Assembly: GCF_949987535.1 (NCBI RefSeq)
Contig: NC_080081.1
Span: 70,019,603 to 70,083,602 of the forward strand
Reading direction: 5' to 3'
Length of the DNA stretch: 64,000 nucleotides
DNA from: Balaenoptera acutorostrata
Taxonomy: Eukaryota; Chordata; Mammalia; Artiodactyla; Balaenopteridae
Shown: piece by piece, positions 55,570 to 64,000 of the stretch
Position numbering within the stretch: the first letter of the stretch is position 1
Layout of the letters: each line of letters opens with the position of its first letter
Position numbers and translations under genes: made by a program
Notes under the pieces: generated by a model
What the model was told of the DNA's origin: nothing
What the model saw: only the letters and a program-made list of their open reading frames with translations
The model's database searches: none

Positions 55570-56775
55570 TTTTTTTTTTTTTTTAAGTTTTATTTATTTA
55601 TTTTTTATACAGCAGGTTCTTATTAGTTATCTATTTTATACATATTAGTGTATATGTGTCAATCCCAATCTCTTGAATCATCCCACCCCATCCCCCCACT
55701 TTCCCCCCTTGGTGTCCATACATTCGTTCTCTACATCTGTGTCTCTGTTTCTGCCTTGCAAACTGGTTTATCTATACCATTTTTCTAGATTCCACATATA
55801 TGCGTTATTATATGATATTTGTTTTTCTCTTTCTGACTTACTTCACTCTGTATGACAGTCTCTAGGTCCATCCACATCTCTACAAATGACCAGTTTCGTT
55901 CTTTTTATGGCTGAGTAATATTCCATTGTATATATGTGCCACATCTTCTTTATCCATTCATCTGTTGATGGACATTTAGGTTGCTTCCATGACCTGGCTA
56001 TTGTAAATAGTGCTGCAATGAACATTGGGGTGCATGTGTCTTTTTGAATTATGTTTTTCTCTAGGTATATGCCCAGTGGTGGGATTGCTGAGTCATATGG
56101 TAATTCTATTTTTAGTTTTTTAAGGAACCTCCTACTGTTCTCCATAGTGGCTGTATCAATTTACTTTCTGACCAGCAGTGCAAGAGGGTTCCCTTTTCTC
56201 CACACCCTCTCCAGCATTTGTTGTTTGTAGATTTTTTTTTTTTTTTTTTTTTATACTCCACATCAATCTTAATTTTTTTTTTTTTAAATTTTTTTAGCCT
56301 TCAGATGTAACTTTTTTTTTTTTTTTTAATAGCTACTTTATTTATTTATTTATTTATTTTTGGCTGTGTTGGGTCTTCGGTTCGTGCGAGGGCTTTCTCT
56401 GGTTACGGCAAGTGGGGGCCACTCTTCATCGCGGTGCGGGGACCGCTCTTCATCGCGATGCGCGGGCCTTTCACTGTCGCGGCCCCTCCCGTTGCGGGGC
56501 ACAGGCTCCAGACGCGCAGGCTCAGTAGTTGTGGCTCACGGGCCCAGCTGCTCCGTGGCATGTGGGATCTTCCCAGACCAGGGCTCGAACCCGTGTCCCC
56601 TGCATTAGCAGGCAGATTCTCAACCACTGCGCCACCAGGGAAGCCCTGTAGATTTTTTGGTAATGGCCATTCTGACTGGTGTGAGGTGATACCTCATTGT
56701 AGTTTTGATTTGAATTTCTCTAATAATTAGTGATGTTGAGCATCTTTTCATGTGCCTCTTGGCCATCTGTTGGTT
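55570..56775 (-). mobile_element. L1 LINE, 5'-truncated, split by a CHR SINE
   Basis: Starts with the T-run of a reversed poly(A). L1 3'UTR and ORF2 end then follow on the minus strand: 'atacagcaggttcttattag', 'gtcaatcccaatctcttgaa', 'tctctaggtccatccacatc', 'gcaatgaacattggggtgca', and after the SINE 'tctgactggtgtgaggtgat'. ORF2 remnants (55843-56145, minus) are readable but broken. The L1 is older than the SINE that interrupts it at 56238-56646. Confidence 0.92.
56238..56646 (-). mobile_element. CHR SINE inside L1, with apparent 3' transduction
   Basis: The full SINE body ends at 56646 (5' end) with two 24-bp modules and intact promoter boxes. The AAAT tail is at about 56338-56360. About 85 bp of T-tract-rich non-SINE sequence (56253-56337) follow before a second T run (56232-56252). 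The 12-bp target duplication tgtagatttttt lies at 56226-56237 and 56647-56658, outside the extra sequence. The L1 reads straight through once the insert is removed. Confidence 0.94.
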
Positions 56776-57420
56776 TGTCTTTATTTTCAAGGGCTAGTCA
56801 TTTGAATATAGACCTTTTTAGAATGTTTAAGACACCAACATGATTCTTCACTAAAGCTCCAAATAAATGATGTCCCGCCTGTGTTTACAAAGGCAGTAAA
56901 AAATGAACTGCAGGTGATTACCTGGTCCATTTAACCACATCAGGATGAACTGTTTTAAAATTAGTTTTATATCAGTCCTTAGGAAGATGGATTTAATTTT
57001 TCCTCTCCCAAGTGTAGATTCTTATTATCTTTATAATCCCAATTCCAGTTCTTCATCACTCAAAGGTAAATATAATTTTTTCTTTTTTTTAACAAACCTA
57101 CATTTTAAAAAGCCATTTTAAATGAAGTACATCTTACAACTATGTAAGTAATTTGAACAATAATTTGGTTATTTTGTTTACCAAAGCCATTGGAAACAGT
57201 TAATTGTGAATACGCTAGGAGATGAGCCATTTCCAATTCAAACAGGTAATCATAGATATTTCGGAGGGACATCTGCCAAGCTGTGATACAAGGATAGTAC
57301 CCATCACCAACCATCATTAGACATTTACTGTTTTACTTAAACAAGACAATAAACTTACATTTTCTGGACATAAATATTTATACAGAACCAGCATATCTTC
57401 ATTTGACCTTAAAATGTGTT
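56776..57420. other. No gene or clear repeat
   Basis: AT-rich DNA. A 70-codon minus frame at 57105-57317 has no domain. Confidence 0.5.
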
Positions 57421-57424
57421 AGTC

Positions 57425-57515
57425 ACAACTACCATTTATTGTGGGCTTTATAGGTATTTTCAGGCTAGTTACTCTTATTATTCCCATTTTATAGAGGAGA
57501 AACCAAGGTGTATAT
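57425..57515 (-). mobile_element. MIR relic
   Basis: 'tattattcccattttataga' and 'ggagaaaccaaggtg' resemble the reverse-complement MIR core. Short and diverged. Confidence 0.45.
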
Positions 57516-57519
57516 CTTT

Positions 57520-57934
57520 CATTTTTTTCTCTATCTTGCTTCTGAAGAGTCAGATTCACAGTTTGGACTTAATGGGGCTATCTACCTCCTACTGTGAAGA
57601 AACGTTTTCTAAAGAATTAAATTAATTTTAAAGAATTAAATTCATAAATTGAAATCTGTGAAATTTGTGAAATCAATTAAACTGGAACCTCAAGAGTTGA
57701 ATAGGGCTTAGTGAGTTAATAGCTTCTTGTGACATATTAACTTGAAAGAAAAGTACTCTAAATGTATAACCTTATGTACAACATAATTAGAAATTACAGT
57801 CTTTTATCCTGTTTTGGGAGGTTTAGCAAATCCTAAATGAAAAACCTTCCACTGCACAGTGGAACACTGTACACTGTAGATATAAATATGGGTAGAAATA
57901 TATTTGTTTACTGTATTGAGTTTCACATATTTTT
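57520..57934. other. No gene or clear repeat
   Basis: AT-rich, nothing assignable. Confidence 0.5.
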
Positions 57935-58285
57935 AAGGCTTTATTTATTTATTTAATTGTGGTATAGTTGATTTACAATATTATATTAGTTTCAGGTGTA
58001 CAACATAGTGATTCAACATTTTTAAAGATTGTACTCCACTTATAGCTATTATAAAATGTGAGGTATAGTCCCTGTGCTGTGCAATTTATCCTTGTAGCTT
58101 ATTTATATTTACACAGTAGTTTATACCTCTTAATTCCCTACCGCTAGCTTGTTCTCTCTATGAGTCTGTTTCTGTTTTGTTATATTCATTTGTTTTATTT
58201 TTTTAGATTCCTCATATAAGTGATAACATAGAGTATTTGTCTTTCTCTGTTTTACTTATTTCACTAAGCACAATACCCTCCAGGT
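57935..58285 (-). mobile_element. L1 LINE 3'-end fragment
   Basis: Reverse-complement L1 3'UTR: 'gtggtatagttgatttacaa', 'gtttcaggtgtacaacatag', 'tagcttgttctctctatgag' and 'agcacaataccctccaggta'. 5'-truncated. Confidence 0.85.
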
Positions 58286-58319
58286 ATTTTTGATGGAAAA
58301 GCATTTTTAAAAAACATCT

Positions 58320-58765
58320 GACATTAAATTAAGAACATTTATTTTTAATCATTTTACTCCATTTTTATTTTTTTGAAAATGTAGTACATGTAAAATTATA
58401 AAAATGTAAAAATGCAGAAAAACAAAAAACAAGTCTGCTTTGTGCTACATCTCACGATTCCCAGTTCCCCTTCCTAGAATCAACCACTCTAATCAATGTG
58501 CTGTGTATCCTTCCACAAAATTTTATGCATATACAAGTGTCTGTCCACATCTTTTTTTTTTAAACACAAAATATTAACATGTTATACAAACTGCCCCTCA
58601 CCTTGATTCTTTTGCTTAACCATATATCTGATAGATTGTTCCATATTGGCTCATAAATTGTTTATCTCTTTTTAAACAGCTACAAAATATTCTCTTATAT
58701 GAATGAACCATAATTTATGTAACGTGTCTTCAATTTAACCATCACCCCAGATAAATAAACAAAAA
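58320..58765 (-). mobile_element. Old L1M-type fragment
   Basis: 'gtgtatccttccacaaaatt', 'atgcatatacaagtgtctg', 'cagctacaaaatattctctt' and 'gaatgaaccataatttatg' match the minus-strand 3' region of old L1M families. Confidence 0.62.
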
Positions 58766-59229
58766 GACTTTCATTTTTTTCTCTCTCTTCCTTATTTTTT
58801 CATGTGTTGAGGTTTGGCTTGTCCTGACATTTGCATCACTCCTCTGCTCCACTGTGCCTCAGCAAATAAATCTATATGACATGTGTTTACTTTTCCACAT
58901 TCCCACAGTCTCAAATTCTGTTTGCTAACTTACTTTGACAATGAATAGAGGATTTGGGATCTTTGTCATAATCTGTTGAAAACCACGTTGAGGTTCATTG
59001 GTCCAGGAGTCTTGAACCACTGTGTCATCGAAGTCATTTTCATTCTGTCAGTCTTGCCCAGGAAGAATTCAGTATTTTCCCATGACAGTCTCTGTGTGGA
59101 TAAATGATCTAATCCACACAATTTTTAATAAAATTGCTTATCAGTTGTACTGATGAGCTTTGTCAGAGTCAACATATAAATATCAGTAAGTAAATGTTCA
59201 AGTTATGAAAATGCACTGTAACTTATTCT
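58766..59229. other. No gene or clear repeat
   Basis: Nothing assignable. Confidence 0.5.
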
Positions 59230-59345
59230 TCAATTCAGCAAAAACACATTAAATATCTGCACTGTTACTGGTAATAGGCTAGGTGTGGAGATACAAAGAA
59301 AAATAGAGCATGGTTTTTGCCCTCAAAGGGCTTACATTAAGGTTT
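59230..59345 (-). mobile_element. L2 3'-terminal relic
   Basis: 'ggctaggtgtggagatacaa' and 'gccctcaaagggcttacatt' resemble the reverse-complement L2 terminus. Confidence 0.42.
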
Positions 59346-59379
59346 CGGAAGTAGACAAAAAGAAGTAATGTCTTTTTTT

Positions 59380-60470
59380 TCAAAGGTGGAGCCTTGATTT
59401 TGTCTTGTGGGGTTTTACATGTATTGAAAGCTTGCATACATCAAAAACCTCTGTCACACCAAGGCAATGGGGGTCTAGTTGGATTATTTCAACCACCTCA
59501 ATGATTGCAGTCCTCTAGTTCAGACCTGTCATATGGGGAATTATCTTGAATGTTCCAAGTACATTATGAAGCATGCTATCTTAGAAGTCACAGAGCAGAA
59601 AAGCTCACAGACCACGCAGTTTATTAAATCAACTTAAAACATACAACAATAGTCAAGGGTAAAGAGTCGGGGTAAATAAACATTCCTGGATTAGGGTATG
59701 AGCAGATAGAAGGACCACAGTACCTAAGACCTGGGGTTCAGAAGGCTCACGTATCCTTACTTTTCCTCTCTTGTGTCTCTTTGCCACTGTTGTTCTCCCT
59801 GCTAATGGTGTGGTTATGAGGACCAGAGTTTGAGGCAGAGTTCACAGGAGTCCTGGGCCAATGATATATACTTGTTCTATTGGAGATACTCAGGGCCAAG
59901 GACATTTGGACATCACTGTGAATTGTCAGTTAGCCTGCTAAATAGCCATGGGTCTTATGTGTAGAGTACAAATGGGTGTAGAGTACCTGGGTCCTCTTGG
60001 GTACAGATGGGGCCAGAATGAGACCGTATTGGATGTCACCAATGGGTGATTGAATTTGAGGGTGACATAGTATTCACCCTAGAGATGGCGTGATATGGTC
60101 TTTTCATTCCTTTCTACCTCCAAAAAACAATCTTGTTTATTCTATCATGCTTTTTATTCTATTAATAAGTTGTTAGCATGTCTTACAGGTTGCTAACTTA
60201 CCATCTATATTAACATATCGCATGAGTTCTACCTGTCTCTCACAAGTTACTTGCTTACTCATTATGTACGCATAACATATCTTATGAGTTTTGCCTATTT
60301 CTTGTTATCTGAACTATGTTTAACACTTCTTATGAATTCAGTCCATCCTATTTTTTTTTCTTGTCTTCTATAGCAGAATTGAATATTCTCAAATAATATA
60401 GGAAATACACATTATAAGAGTTTGTTCTTGAATTTCAATTCCATGTTGTACATGAGTGTTGAGACTCAAT
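59380..60470 (-). mobile_element. LTR-like stretch (candidate)
   Basis: 'ccacgcagtttattaaatca' gives AATAAA on the minus strand about 200 bp from the left edge, with 'aaaagctcacagacca' beside it, as in a reversed LTR R region. The rest is mixed and could include ERV internal sequence. There is no viral reading frame. Ends and family are not defined. Confidence 0.35.
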
Positions 60471-60479
60471 TTCAATAGT

Positions 60480-60835
60480 TCCAAATTGAACTCATCATCT
60501 TTCTCTATAAACACTTCCTTGGTTATTCTATAATGATTGTTGGCATGAATTTCCACCTCAGTCTTAAAATTCTCTTTACCACTTCCCTCTCTTTACCAGT
60601 ATCACCAAAGAATTTTGCTTTTGCCTCAAAAACACCTCTTAAGTCTTTTATCTTCTCTCCATTTCCACTGTTCCAAAAGACTCTTCCACTTGGCTGCCAG
60701 CTTTATTTTTCTACAAAACAAGCTGATTTCTGACTTCCTGTCCAGCATCTTCCCATCTCAATTCCTCCCCCAGTATTACTTGCAATCTTTCCTAAATACC
60801 ATGCATATCCATTCATATGAGTATTAGCATATTAA
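60480..60835 (+). mobile_element. L2 LINE fragment, left part
   Basis: 'ccaaattgaactcatcatct', 'catttccactgttccaaaag' and 'tgtccagcatcttcccatct' follow L2 order. It is interrupted at about 60836. Confidence 0.48.
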
Positions 60836-60958
60836 ACATTTAAAAATTTTTGAAATAATTGTAAATTCACAGGAAGTTGTGTAAATGACATGGAGAGGTC
60901 TTGTGTATACTTCATCCATTTCTCCCCAGGTGCATGTTCTTTTTATGTTTCGATTATC
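60836..60958 (-). mobile_element. L1M 3'UTR fragment inside L2
   Basis: 'ttgaaataattgtaaattca', 'caggaagttgtgtaaatgac' and 'catccatttctccccaggtg' match the minus-strand 3'UTR of an L1M. It separates two L2 pieces. Confidence 0.6.
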
Positions 60959-61235
60959 ACTCCCTCCCTTAATTACTTGACATAATTTTAATCATCCTTT
61001 AATATTCAGCTTCAAAGTCATAAAGTTTTCCAGACTTTTCCCCGCCATTGCTGAATTAATCACTTCTTTCTTAGTGCTGATTTTTTCCCACATGGCATCA
61101 TAACTATCTTCTCTGACAATCCATAACCTCTTTGAGGACAAGGACTGTGTTTTATTCATCTTGGAATTCCTAGGACCGAGCTCAAAGCATGGCACATATT
61201 AAGTGTCCAATAAAAAGAAAATGAATTTGATAGAA
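60959..61235 (+). mobile_element. L2 LINE 3' end, right part
   Basis: 'gacttttccccgccattgct', 'cctctttgaggacaaggact', 'gtgttttattcatcttggaa' and 'gcatggcacatattaagtg' form a clear L2 terminus. Confidence 0.72.
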
Positions 61236-61295
61236 ATTATATTTCTTTTTAAGAAAACAGGATGTAAAAATCCAATTGTACAAAATAGAGGCATT

Positions 61296-61503
61296 GTGAC
61301 TTCCCTGGTGGCGCAGTGGTTAAGACTCTGTACTCCCAGTGCAGGGGGCCCTGGTTAGATCCCTGGTTGGGGAACTAGATCCCACATGCATGCCGCAACC
61401 AAGAGTTTGCATGCCACAAGTAAGGAGCTGGTGAGCCACAACTAAGGAGCCTGCCTGCTGCAACTAAGACCCAGTGTAACCAAATAAATAAATAAATAAG
61501 TAA
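61296..61503 (+). mobile_element. CHR-1-type SINE
   Basis: Starts 'gtgacttccctggtggcgca' with box A TGGCGCAGTGG intact. Box B is degenerate (ggttagatccc, where GGTTCGATCCC is expected). An AAAT tail follows. The target duplication aaaatagaKgcatt (13/14) lies at 61282-61295 and 61504-61517. At 208 bp it is shorter than the copy at 11962. Confidence 0.9.
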
Positions 61504-61517
61504 AAAATAGATGCATT

Positions 61518-64000
61518 TAGTGGGTGATGTTTTAACAAGGGGTTTTATTCGCAGATTTCTTTCAATATGATATTTCCTGGAGAATTTAAAATATAATTCA
61601 ATTTTCAAAATATTACTATTATGTTCGTGAGCACATCTACTGAGTAATGGGAGATAAATATTGAAACAAATATGCAAATAAAAAATTCCATTCTAAGATT
61701 TGGGACCAGTTTTATTCTCTGTCCTTCTTGTTCCAAATATGCAGTAATAACATCACTCCTGATATTGGGGATTCTGACTTCATGCTCTGTTGACTCCTGT
61801 CTCATTCTCTGGGAGAAAAGTAGCATGTGATCTGAATGAATGTAGACCTCTCCAGGCTCTGCGTATGAATGAGGAGGCCACAAGAATATGCTGGCAACCT
61901 CAGCGCCTCCTCAAAGTCTCTATGCTTTGTCTCACTTTTGCCCTTGATTGAGACTTCTAATCTTCTCCCTTTCTAGCTACCCCAGCGGTTCAGCTGAGGG
62001 AGGCAGCCGACTACAGTGGCTGCACCTGGCACCCATTGTGAAAACTTTGGTGTGCTGGGGTGGCTGGTGTCTATCCTTATCCTATAGCTTGCACTGCTGC
62101 ACAGAGTTTGTGACAAAAACAGTGATGCCCACCCATCACACTCACCAAAAGCGTTTTTATGAACAGCTTTAAAAAAGGCATTATGTTGACATTGCAGTTC
62201 TTAAGACTGTGATGGCAGGAAAATGAGGAAGAAATTGAAGACAAGACCATGATACAGATAGAGGAAATAGGTAAATGTGGTACTTTTCATATGTTTGCTC
62301 ACTTCCTCAGCTACCACTGATATAGGACCCAGCACCACACCAGCCGCCCCTGGCTGGCTTCACCACGTCTTAGCGCATAGTCATACCTCTGTATTCTGGA
62401 GGAGCCATATTCTGTCCCTTAGACTCTCACGTTTATAACATGCAGAGTCTCATTAAGTTTCCTTATCAAAATGGCATTTCCATCCCTTTCTGAAGAAGGT
62501 TAGACCTAGTCCCAGAGGCTGATTGGGATATAGGCCATCTTGTCCTCTCTATTAGTTTTGGGTGTCTTTTCCAACTTTATTTTCCCCCAGGGCCCCTGCA
62601 TAAACCCTTCTCACCTCCGAATGTGCAAATATGAAAAGCCCCCATGCAATTGTACGTTAAGCATAGCAGGGAGGTTCTGCTGCAGGTTGGTTAAGTCAGA
62701 GGCAGGAGGCAAGGTTGTTGTTATTCCCATGATCGTGATCCCTATTAATGAACATGCATGTTCTGAACATTTAACATAGCTTCTTTTTGCCTTTGTTCTT
62801 TCATTAAATTTAAAAAATAAAGTATGGATTTTTTGGAGGGAGGGGGGACATGTGAAGTATTTTAATTTACCTGTGAATTAAAAACAGAAGAATCAGATCT
62901 CACGTTCTCCTGTTGACCTCAGTAGCAAGTGGTGTTGTTTGGAAATGATCACACAGGTATTTCTACTTGTGGGCGCTGAAATTACTTTTCTCTCTTTTCA
63001 TTCCCTGACATCTTAGAAGGGAAAACAAGGACTTTTCATCTGTTTAGGGGCAAAGAACTGATGAAGTGAGTGACACAGCACTTTTATTCTTGGCAAGGCT
63101 TGACATCGAAAGAGCAGTGGGAGATAGCTTTCAAGTGGGCCTTAGAAGAAAATCCAAAGGACTGTGTATCTGCAGGGTCAAGCATCTCTATCCTGAGTAA
63201 ATCATTCAAAACAACAGGGCTGGGGGCAGCGGGTACTGTTAGTCGCACATGTTGTTAGCTGTCACATTCTGTTCTGTTATGCAGAAGACCTTACAAGAAC
63301 AGTGATTCATCGAATAAAATAGTTCATTAAGATAAAATTAGATGGTCAGGAAATTGTCAGCCTTTGAGAACTGTTACAGTAAAAAAGTACTTTGTAATAT
63401 GGTGTTTTAGAATTCACATCCTAAATAATATTATCTTGATTATCTGTGGAGGGCATATCAATGAAGAATCTTAGGAAGTGATGTGTTTTTCTATAGAAGC
63501 CTTTTTTCCATCTATTCCAAGCTAGTATCCTAGACTGAATGTGAAAGTGCAACACTAGAAAAATGAAGAATGTAAGGTGCTAAATTTTTGATCTTTAAAA
63601 GAGGTTATTTTGGTCAAATTTCATCCCAAGTTTAGTTATTGTATCTCACCTGGGCATCATTCCCTTGTTGATTCTGCTATTTTTTAGTCATCTATTTCCC
63701 TCCCAACTTGTAACTATAACACCACATCTTGCTATGTATACATATATAGTTTTCTTTTTGGAATCAGTGAAATTAAAATGAAAAAAACAAGGAGAACAAT
63801 AGAATTTAGACATTTTATTTATGTATTTCATATTAAATTATTTACTGTAAAATCCATATTTTGGGTTTATGCAAAATGATGTTTTAATCTCATTGAAATA
63901 TCCAGTACACAATTTACATTTACTGATTGCTAGTGTTAAGGTGGTAGGTTTCTCAGAAACCCAAAGCTGTTAATTGTCTCTGAGGAAGAAAGCACTCTGA
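61518..64000. other. No gene or clear repeat
   Basis: About 2.5 kb. Frames at 61605-61883 (minus, 92 codons), 61948-62172 (plus, 74), 62540-62779 (plus, 79) and 63070-63258 (plus, 62) lack recognisable domains. I see no repeat family. A short exon or conserved element cannot be ruled out from reading alone. Confidence 0.42.

Noticed and set aside
59380..60470. Possible ERV internal coding sequence
   Set aside because: No frame with retroviral motifs is visible; only LTR-like features support the call.

Overview
This window looks like nuclear DNA of a cetartiodactyl mammal, most probably a whale or dolphin. The main evidence is a set of tRNA-derived SINEs of the CHR type (conserved 5' start gggcttccctggtggcgcag, box A and box B, AAAT-rich tail) at 10.1, 12.0, 23.7, 38.6, 39.8, 56.2 and 61.3 kb. 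Several carry the CCGCGATGAAGAG module that I associate with cetacean CHR copies. A long L1 with a ~1.9 kb 5'UTR and ancient mammalian repeats (L2, MIR, MLT1, hAT and Tigger relics) agree with this. The sequence is AT-rich apart from CpG-bearing SINEs, one LTR and the L1 5'UTR.

I see no protein-coding gene, exon, tRNA, rRNA or other host RNA gene that I can support. The longer open frames are L1 ORF1/ORF2 fragments, their antisense shadows, SINE translations or microsatellite translations. The window reads as intergenic or deep-intronic DNA whose visible content is layered mobile elements.

Layout. 1-2.2 kb: L2, then a decayed L1/HAL1-like element. 4.1-8.3 kb: an L2 interrupted by an old L1, itself interrupted by an unclassified insert. 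9-11.5 kb: unclassified DNA with diverged spaced duplications and a 5'-truncated CHR SINE. 12-18 kb: an older CHR-1-type SINE, L2 and MIR relics, an L1M 3' end and a hAT relic with a visible target duplication. 20-25 kb: a 5'-truncated L1, L2 relics, a miniature Tigger element, a CHR SINE and a short L1 3' end. 28.3-30.4 kb: LTR cluster. 31.4-32.4 kb: 5'-truncated L1. 33.2-38.06 kb: a large L1 that keeps its 5' end but has lost its 3' part. 38.6-40.05 kb: the most unusual stretch, holding a SINE with an apparent 3' transduction, an exact 292-bp tandem duplication and a complex SINE junction. 41-47.6 kb: MIR and L2 relics and several LTRs, one CpG-rich with a YY1-like site, then an MLT1. 48.7-49.2 kb: a hAT relic, an AT-cored inverted repeat and a tiny L1 3' end. 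50-64 kb: L2 and MIR relics, an L1 interrupted by a CHR SINE, old L1 pieces, an LTR-like stretch and a CHR-1-type SINE.

Family names rest on recall of consensus features, not on a RepeatMasker run. LTR names in particular are left general. No new multi-gene system was found. The points most worth checking are the 39-40 kb rearrangement, three SINEs with apparent 3' transduction, the 3'-truncated L1 and the inverted repeat at 48.8-49.0 kb.
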